Source: an uncultured Eubacteriales bacterium | GTDB lineage: Bacteria; Bacillota; Clostridia; Lachnospirales; Lachnospiraceae | Assembly: GCA_900544525.1 (NCBI GenBank) | Contig: UQVN01000008.1 | Coordinates: forward strand, 1-29,567 | Direction: 5' to 3' | DNA: 29,567 nucleotides | In this document: positions 24,716 through 29,567 of the stretch, in pieces | Position numbering within the stretch: the first letter of the stretch is position 1 | Layout of the letters: every line of letters starts with the position of its first letter | Program-made: the position numbers and the translations under genes | Notes under the pieces: generated by a model | Told to the model about the DNA's origin: nothing | The model's database searches: none | Seen by the model: only the letters and a program-made list of their open reading frames with translations

Positions 24716-25456
24716 TTACATAGCCATTCCGCCATCTACATGAAGGACTTGACCTGTAATATAGGAAGCTTTATCAGATGCTAAAAATGCAACTGTTTCT
24801 GCCACATCTTTTACAGCACCCATTCTCTTTAATGGAATCTGATTTGCGATTTCTTCTTTTACTTTATCAGAAAGCACCTCGGTCATCTCTGTTTCAATAA
24901 ATCCTGGAGCAACGGCATTTACCGTAATACCTCTAGAACCCAGTTCTCTTGCAAGGGATTTTGTCATTCCAATCACACCTGCTTTTGATGCTGCATAGTT
25001 CACCTGTCCCGCATTTCCGATGACACCTGTTACAGAAGACATATTGATAATTCTTCCATAACGCTGTTTTAACATAATACGATATACTTGTTTCATACAA
25101 TAAAAAGTACCTTTTAAGTTCGTATCAATAACAGCGTCAAAATCTTCTTCTGTCATTTTCATCATAAGATTGTCTTTTGTAATTCCTGCATTATTCACTA
25201 GAATATCAATTCTTCCAAACTGATCCATCACTTCTTTTATCATGGATTCCACTTCTGTACTATCGGATACACTAGCTTTTATAGCAATTGCTTCTTTTCC
25301 TTGACTTTTAATTGCATCAACTACTTCTTGGGCTTTTTCTTTGGAACCGTTGTAGTTAACGACAACCGTTGCTCCATATCCTGCTAATGTAAGGGCGATC
25401 TCTCTTCCAATCCCTCTTGATCCACCTGTTACAACTGCAATTTTTCCTTCTAACAT
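24716..25456 (-). CDS. fabG: 3-oxoacyl-ACP reductase
   Basis: This NADPH-dependent short-chain dehydrogenase of 246 residues reduces 3-oxoacyl-ACP. It has the cofactor loop TGGSRGIG (10-17), NNAG at 88-91, and the catalytic Ser141, Tyr154 and Lys158 in SSVTG and YAASK. The C terminus ITGQVLHVDGGMAM is typical. The ATG overlaps the last seven bases of fabD, and its AAAGGAG lies inside fabD, so translation is coupled. Confidence 0.97.
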   Translation of the reverse strand: MLEGKIAVVTGGSRGIGREIALTLAGYGATVVVNYNGSKEKAQEVVDAIKSQGKEAIAIKASVSDSTEVESMIKEVMDQFGRIDILVNNAGITKDNLMMKMTEEDFDAVIDTNLKGTFYCMKQVYRIMLKQRYGRIINMSSVTGVIGNAGQVNYAASKAGVIGMTKSLARELGSRGITVNAVAPGFIETEMTEVLSDKVKEEIANQIPLKRMGAVKDVAETVAFLASDKASYITGQVLHVDGGMAM

Positions 25457-26376
25457 TGGCTTATCTCCTTTAACTTCTCCAAATCTTCTACTTTTTCAAT
25501 ATTAATCACGTTCACTTTACGATTCACTTTTTTTACAAAGCCTGATAATGTCTTTCCTGGTCCCATTTCAATAAAGGTATCTACGCCATCTTCCAACAAT
25601 GCTTCTATGGACTGTTCAAAACGAACAGAAGAAGATACTTGTTGTCCAAGAAGTTCTTTTATTGGCTCTGCTTCTGTTATCATTTTCGCATTGACATTTG
25701 CAACGTATGGAACGACCGGTTTTTTAATTTCAACCGTATCCAATACTTTTACTAATTGTTCTCCTGCCTCTTTTAACATTGGAGAATGAAATGGTCCACT
25801 TACATTTAAAGGAATCACGCGTTTTGCCCCTTGTTCCTTTAATGCTTCGCTTGCTTTTTCTACTGCTTCTACTTCTCCAGAAATTACGATTTGCCCTGGG
25901 CAATTGTAATTGGCAATGCTTACAATTCCTTTTGTATTTTCACATACGTCTTCAATCAGTTCCTTTTTTGCACCTAAAACAGCTGCCATCGCTCCAAGTC
26001 CTACAGGAACTGCATTTTGCATTAAAATTCCACGTTCTCTTACCACTTTTACCGCTTCTTCAAATGTTAAAACAGAAGAGGCAATTAATGCATTATATTC
26101 TCCAAGGCTTAATCCAACTGTGACATCTGGTTTGATTCCCATAGATTCTACTTTCTTTAAAATTGCTGTACTCGCTGTTAGCATAGCCACTTGTGTATAT
26201 TCTGTAATATTTAATTGATCGTTTTCTTTAAAACAAAGATCTTCCATAGAAAATCCAAGCAGGCTTGTTGCTGTTTCAAATACCTCTTTGCTTTCTTCAA
26301 ACTGCTCATAAAAATCTTGGCTCATTCCAACATATTGTGATCCTTGTCCTGGGAACATAAATGCAATTTTACTCAT
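25450..26376 (-). CDS. fabD: Malonyl-CoA:ACP transacylase
   Basis: This 308-residue enzyme moves malonyl groups from CoA to ACP. Features are FMFPGQGSQYVGM at the N terminus, nucleophile Ser90 in GLSLGEY, the conserved Arg within VRERGILMQ, and catalytic His197 in GPFHSPM. AAGGAG precedes the ATG. It is first in the polycistronic part of the fatty-acid operon, after the acpP terminator, and a promoter-like element with a FabT-type operator lies just upstream. Confidence 0.97.
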   Translation of the reverse strand: MSKIAFMFPGQGSQYVGMSQDFYEQFEESKEVFETATSLLGFSMEDLCFKENDQLNITEYTQVAMLTASTAILKKVESMGIKPDVTVGLSLGEYNALIASSVLTFEEAVKVVRERGILMQNAVPVGLGAMAAVLGAKKELIEDVCENTKGIVSIANYNCPGQIVISGEVEAVEKASEALKEQGAKRVIPLNVSGPFHSPMLKEAGEQLVKVLDTVEIKKPVVPYVANVNAKMITEAEPIKELLGQQVSSSVRFEQSIEALLEDGVDTFIEMGPGKTLSGFVKKVNRKVNVINIEKVEDLEKLKEISQC

Positions 26377-26411
26377 ATGATACTCCTTATTGTTTCTCTT
26401 CGCTCGTTTAC

Positions 26412-26429
26412 TTTGATTTTCAAACTATA
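26412..26429 (-). promoter_or_regulatory. FabT-type operator overlapping a -10 box ahead of fabD
   Basis: The palindrome TTTGATTTTCAAA (26412-26424) shares one base with a minus-strand TATAGT (26429-26424). The geometry is the same as at the acpP promoter, and the 19-bp stretch from -10 to the end of the operator differs at only two positions between the two places. No good -35 is seen, so this promoter is weak or depends on a factor. Confidence 0.6.
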
Positions 26430-26458
26430 TCGTTAAAAAAATATGTCTTTATAAAAGC

Positions 26459-26492
26459 AAAAGGGAGTCACGCCCCTCGCAACTTCCCTTTT
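26459..26492 (-). terminator. Terminator, probably leaky, between acpP and fabD
   Basis: The minus-strand RNA pairs 8 bp at the base (AAAAGGGA with TCCCTTTT), a bulged A, and six more pairs including two G-U, around a 5-nt loop. The T tract after it is interrupted (TTTTGCTTTTAT). Partial read-through into fabD is plausible. Confidence 0.7.
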
Positions 26493-26507
26493 CTATATGT
26501 TTTCTTC

Positions 26508-26741
26508 TTATGCTTCTACGCCTTTGTCTTTTAAATAGTTGATTACATCACCAACTGTAAGAAGATTTTCTAAATCTTCAGATGGAATTTCAACATTGTA
26601 TTCTTCTTCTAATGCCATTACTAATTCAAATAAATCAAGAGAATCAACACCTAAGTCTTCCTTGAAGCTTGTTTTTTCTTCAATCTGACTTTCCTCAATA
26701 TCTAACTGTTCTGCAATAATTGCTTTCATTTTTTCTAACAT
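26508..26741 (-). CDS. acpP: Acyl carrier protein
   Basis: This small acidic four-helix protein carries growing acyl chains on a phosphopantetheine arm attached at Ser34 in GVDSLDLFEL. The start at 26741 (MLEKMKAIIAEQL) gives 77 residues, the usual size, and has AGGAG eight bases ahead. A GTG-initiated extension to 26765 would place that ribosome site inside the gene. It has the best promoter of the locus and its own terminator, consistent with ACP being needed in much larger amounts than the enzymes. Confidence 0.97.
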   Translation of the reverse strand: MLEKMKAIIAEQLDIEESQIEEKTSFKEDLGVDSLDLFELVMALEEEYNVEIPSEDLENLLTVGDVINYLKDKGVEA

Positions 26742-26787
26742 CGTTTGCTCTCCTATCTTTTTCACATTCTCTTTTCATGTTTTACGA

Positions 26788-26800
26788 TTTGATAACCAAA
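26788..26800 (-). promoter_or_regulatory. Second FabT-type operator in the acpP leader
   Basis: TTTGATAACCAAA is a near-match to TTTGAnnnTCAAA with one changed base (CCAAA for TCAAA). Its centre is 16 bp downstream of the first operator's centre, about one and a half helical turns, inside the transcribed leader. Confidence 0.55.
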
Positions 26801-26803
26801 TAC

Positions 26804-26816
26804 TTTGATATTCAAA
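26804..26816 (-). promoter_or_regulatory. FabT-type operator at the acpP promoter
   Basis: The perfect 13-bp palindrome TTTGATATTCAAA fits TTTGAnnnTCAAA, the type of site bound by FabT of streptococci and lactococci. It overlaps the last base of the -10 box and covers the expected start site, so a bound repressor would block transcription. Confidence 0.7.
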
Positions 26817-26844
26817 ATATATCATTGTTTCTTTTTTTTGTCAA
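26816..26844 (-). promoter_or_regulatory. Main promoter of acpP and the fatty-acid genes
   Basis: On the minus strand TTGACA (26844-26839), 17 bp and TATATT (26821-26816) form a near-consensus promoter. The start is expected near 26809, giving a leader of about 68 nt. Confidence 0.88.
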
Positions 26845-26896
26845 GTTCTAGATAACAAAATCCACTCGAATACAATCCCTTAATTTTCGACATTTC

Positions 26897-27649
26897 TCAG
26901 ACTTCAACAGGTATTAAGTGAATGTTTTGTTCCTTGATTCTCTTCATCTCTTCTCCTGTAAACTTCCTTGTAGTTACAACCCCTGTATAATCTTTCATAT
27001 GATTGATTTTCATCAAAGCTTTTCGATTAAACTTGGATTGATCGACGACTAAATAACTTTTAGAGGCATTTTTCACGATCATTCTTTTTAATGTAGCCTT
27101 ATCAAGAGTTGGTGTTAGTATATTAAACTGCTGATCAATAGACATGGCTCCCATAAAAGCGATTCCTACTTGAACATAGTTCATCATTTGATTGGCAAAA
27201 CTTCCACAAATACTTCCCGTCTCCTTTTGAACAAAACCACCGCAAATCATCAATTCTACCGAACTTTTATGTAATAGGCTACCGATCTCAATATCATTAG
27301 TAATTACTGTTAAATTAGGAATGTCCTTAATTAATTCTGCAATTCCATAAATGGTCGTTCCAGAATCTAAAAACACCGTATCTCCAGCTTTTACAAAAGA
27401 AGCACACTCTCTTGCCAGCATCTTCTTCTCATCCATACGAGAAATTAATTTTTCTCGATAAGTTACTTCCTCTTTGATTACTGCTAAGCCATGCTTTCGT
27501 TCAATAATCCCCTCTCCTTTTAACTTATCCAAATCTCTGCGAATCGTCATTTGACTGACATCTAAAATCTCCGCTAGACGCTCCACTTGGATACTTCCTG
27601 TTTTACTAACAAGTTCAATAATTTTATCCTGTCTTTCTAAGGCAGACAT
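26897..27649 (-). CDS. DeoR/GlpR-family transcriptional regulator
   Basis: This 250-residue repressor-type protein has an N-terminal helix-turn-helix (about 1-57, with VERLAEILDVSQMTIRRDLD as the reading helix region). A DeoRC phosphosugar-sensing domain follows, with DTVFLDSGTTIYGIAE, VITNDIEIG and MICGG. Members usually control a neighbouring sugar-use operon and respond to a phosphorylated sugar. No such operon is in the window on either side, so the target is unknown. The ATG has AGGAGG upstream. An extended -10 promoter and a CACTGT repeat lie ahead of it, possibly for self-control. No terminator was seen before the acpP promoter. Confidence 0.94.
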   Translation of the reverse strand: MSALERQDKIIELVSKTGSIQVERLAEILDVSQMTIRRDLDKLKGEGIIERKHGLAVIKEEVTYREKLISRMDEKKMLARECASFVKAGDTVFLDSGTTIYGIAELIKDIPNLTVITNDIEIGSLLHKSSVELMICGGFVQKETGSICGSFANQMMNYVQVGIAFMGAMSIDQQFNILTPTLDKATLKRMIVKNASKSYLVVDQSKFNRKALMKINHMKDYTGVVTTRKFTGEEMKRIKEQNIHLIPVEV

Positions 27650-27689
27650 ATATACTCCTCCTATTTCTCATTACCTAAAAGTACCAGCC

Positions 27690-27702
27690 CACTGTGCACT
27701 GT
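27690..27702. promoter_or_regulatory. Possible autoregulatory site of the DeoR gene
   Basis: CACTGTGCACTGT contains CACTGT twice, one base apart, around a GTGCAC core. It lies between the promoter and the ribosome site of the DeoR gene. CACTGTGCA recurs on the minus strand near 17757-17749. Confidence 0.3.
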
Positions 27703-27726
27703 AATTTCTATTCATCCTCATCGTAA

Positions 27727-27735
27727 AGTATAGCA
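27727..27735 (-). promoter_or_regulatory. Extended -10 promoter of the DeoR gene
   Basis: On the minus strand TGCTATACT (TG, one base, TATACT) gives a start near 27720, about 70 nt upstream of the ATG. The -35 is weak. Confidence 0.55.
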
Positions 27736-27770
27736 GAAATTTGTAATTTTTACGACCTTCCCTATGATAC

Positions 27771-27810
27771 AAAAAAGTAAACCGCGCTACTCTGTACGGT
27801 TTACTTTTTT
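27771..27810 (-). terminator. Terminator overlapping the end of the diguanylate cyclase gene
   Basis: A perfect 14-bp stem (27797-27810 with 27771-27784, 12-nt loop) starts inside the coding sequence: its first arm encodes the last KKVNR codons and the stop codon is in the loop. Six T end the second arm on the minus strand. Confidence 0.9.
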
Positions 27811-29567
27811 TCTATGCTTTTCTTTATACATTACTTTATCTGCTTCTCTAATGTAATCCTCCAACTCCTTGTCCTGATTCATATCAGTTATCATACATCC
27901 AATACTAAAGGACAGATAAAACGGTAATTCCTTTTCTTTTGCAGAGTGTTCCATCTCTTTTTCCATATTCGCTATCTTTTTCCTTATTTCCTCATCACTT
28001 CGTATCTGTTCAATAATAAGAAATTCATCACCACCCATTCGAATCGGAATGGAATTCTCATGACAATGGTTTAAAATTGTATTGGCAACTATTTTTATCG
28101 CTATATCTCCATATTCATGTCCATATTGATCATTGATATACTTTAGCCGATCCATATCAATAAACATAATCAGCAAGTTTTTCTTTTCCTGTTTCTTTTT
28201 CTCAAACAAAGGACAGGCAAGGCGTTGATATCCAAGTCGATTATATAAACCAGTCATAGAATCCTTAATACTCATATCCGACAATATCTGATTCATATAT
28301 TCTAGCTTTTCTTTTTCATATAGGTTCTCCATAGCAGAAGTTAATATATTAACTACTTTAAATAAATACTGCTTCTTCATTAAATAAAGAGCATTACGAA
28401 TCACAAAATACCCAATTGTCCGCTTTCTAAAATGAAGTGGCATAAATAAAAAATCCATTCCTTTCTTCTCACAATCAAAAAAAGGGAATAAGCTATCTAT
28501 TTTCTGGCCTTCATAACTTCTATCTTTACCACCCTCATAAGCAAATTCTACGTTCATCTGTTTTGGGTATCCATATACATGAAAATTTTCGTCATCAATC
28601 AAATGGGGGTTATAATTATTTACCTTTTGTTTAAAATCATTAATATGTTCATCTAAAATCAGATAGATGGCATCACACTGAAAAGAAGAAATACATTTTG
28701 GAATCAAATTCGCCATTTCTCCCATGGACTTACAATTCAATAGTTCTTTTCCCAATATTAGCATCTGCTCTTCCAATCCATTCATTTCTATCTCACACAT
28801 AATCTGTTTCTTAATATATTTACGGATATCAATCTTCTTATTGTAAGAACAGCCACAGCTTTCCGAATAAACACCTTCTATGTTTGTATAGTTAAATTTT
28901 GGAACTGACTTTCCTTCCCATATTTTAAGTATCACGTCTGCACAACGATAACCGACTTCTTCACGAATATGCCCTAAAGTAGAAATCTGTGGTGTATAAA
29001 AGCCTGCTTTGTCAAAATTATCAAATCCCGTGACACAAAAATCATCTGGGATGTGATAGCCTTTTTGTTTTGCTGCTTCACACACTCCTACAGCAATATT
29101 GTCATTAGCACAAATAATAGCCTCTGGAACTTCACCATGTGTTTTTAATAAATATAAAAAACCATGATATCCACACTGATATTCATAACTCTCAAAATAG
29201 AAATCTTCTTCCCCATAATCGATTTCATGCTGTTCTAAAAATTCCTTCAAAGAACGGTATCGAATATTATTTTCATAATTATCTGTGGGTCCCATCACAA
29301 ACCAAAATTTTCGACAATGATGTTCTTCATATAAATGTTGAATAATTTCTTGCATTGCCACATAATTGTTAATTCCTACATAATAAAAGCCTTCTACATC
29401 ATTATTAATAGAAACCGCTGGTTTTTTCGATTTCCTTACCGCAGTAATCACTTGATTCCGAATCTCTTCCTTTCTGATATTATTTAAATCTACAACGATT
29501 CCATCAAACTCCTTAAAATCCGGAAGATTATAAATATTATACTCTCCTATATTATGATCTTCATCCA
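27787..29567 (-). CDS. LacI-type sensor plus GGDEF diguanylate cyclase, 5' end beyond the window
   Basis: The frame stays open past the GTG at 29451 to the window edge, and the added residues (YNLPDFKEFDGIVVDL) continue the domain, so the gene is partial at its N terminus. At least 592 codons are visible. Counting from the GTG, residues 1 to about 195 form a LacI/periplasmic-binding-type sensor fold (EGFYYVGINNY, ICANDNIAVG, CVTGFDN). About 195-215 is a short Cys-containing linker (ESCGCSYNKK), about 220-390 is a GAF-like or coiled segment, and a GGDEF domain follows with FIDMDRLKYINDQYGHEYGD and GGDEF at 473-477. It should make cyclic di-GMP from GTP in response to a bound small molecule. 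HENS replaces RxxD before GGDEF, so the usual inhibitory I-site is missing. No membrane span is seen; a cytosolic protein is likely. Confidence 0.93.
   Translation of the reverse strand, partial: DEDHNIGEYNIYNLPDFKEFDGIVVDLNNIRKEEIRNQVITAVRKSKKPAVSINNDVEGFYYVGINNYVAMQEIIQHLYEEHHCRKFWFVMGPTDNYENNIRYRSLKEFLEQHEIDYGEEDFYFESYEYQCGYHGFLYLLKTHGEVPEAIICANDNIAVGVCEAAKQKGYHIPDDFCVTGFDNFDKAGFYTPQISTLGHIREEVGYRCADVILKIWEGKSVPKFNYTNIEGVYSESCGCSYNKKIDIRKYIKKQIMCEIEMNGLEEQMLILGKELLNCKSMGEMANLIPKCISSFQCDAIYLILDEHINDFKQKVNNYNPHLIDDENFHVYGYPKQMNVEFAYEGGKDRSYEGQKIDSLFPFFDCEKKGMDFLFMPLHFRKRTIGYFVIRNALYLMKKQYLFKVVNILTSAMENLYEKEKLEYMNQILSDMSIKDSMTGLYNRLGYQRLACPLFEKKKQEKKNLLIMFIDMDRLKYINDQYGHEYGDIAIKIVANTILNHCHENSIPIRMGGDEFLIIEQIRSDEEIRKKIANMEKEMEHSAKEKELPFYLSFSIGCMITDMNQDKELEDYIREADKVMYKEKHRKKVNRTE

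Noticed and set aside
26846..26896. Terminator for the DeoR gene
   Set aside because: No stem of useful length followed by T was found between its stop codon and the acpP promoter.

Overview
The window looks like a chromosomal segment of a low-GC Gram-positive anaerobe, most likely a member of the Lachnospiraceae (Clostridium cluster XIVa). The reasons are the AT-rich sequence, strong AGGAGG-type ribosome binding sites, T-rich intrinsic terminators, a PPi-type phosphofructokinase, a small protein resembling a Lachnospiraceae-type DUF next to dusB, and the clostridial/streptococcal order of the fatty-acid genes. The placement is inferred from gene content; no 16S rRNA is present. Almost all genes lie on the minus strand. 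The only plus-strand block is 3801-7485. I saw no tRNA, rRNA, CRISPR array, transposase, integrase or phage gene.

Layout. 1-2500: greA-lysS operon, read leftwards from a consensus promoter with a roughly 260-nt leader containing a strong hairpin, and ending in two tandem terminators. 2562-3551: an unrecognised 329-residue protein. 3801-7485 (+): a tightly coupled four-gene operon with a lipoprotein binding protein, FecCD-type permease, ATPase and SAM methyltransferase, probably for a metal chelate or corrinoid. 7544-10153: a three-gene unit (small DUF protein, dusB, PPi-type phosphofructokinase) behind an extended -10 promoter. 10488-11426: argF with its own strong promoter and ArgR-box-like sites. 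11612-14601: recD2-comFC. 14869-15855: a solitary mreB-family gene behind two promoters. 16362-17285: an AEC-type transporter, followed by about 690 bp with no supported gene.

17973-26741 is the type II fatty-acid synthesis locus. The order of transcription is acpP, fabD, fabG, fabF, accB, fabZ, accC, accD, accA. A separately terminated FabK/nitronate-monooxygenase-like flavoprotein lies just downstream. Together the genes make malonyl-CoA (accBCDA), load it on ACP (fabD), condense (fabF), reduce (fabG) and dehydrate (fabZ). The usual fabH, fabK and fabT are absent from the cluster. Three 13-bp sites of the FabT-operator type, TTTGAnnnTCAAA or close to it, overlap or follow the acpP promoter and a second promoter-like element ahead of fabD. 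The cluster is therefore probably controlled by a MarR/FabT-like repressor encoded elsewhere. The FabK-like protein carries a C-terminal CX2CX3CX7C motif that could bind an iron-sulphur cluster.

26897-29567 holds a DeoR-family regulator and the 3'-terminal part of a gene for a LacI-type sensor fused to a GGDEF diguanylate cyclase, which runs off the right edge of the window.

Several longest-frame starts are contradicted by ribosome binding sites. I moved the starts of argF, accA, accC, accB, fabF, acpP, the ABC ATPase and, less certainly, the AEC transporter.
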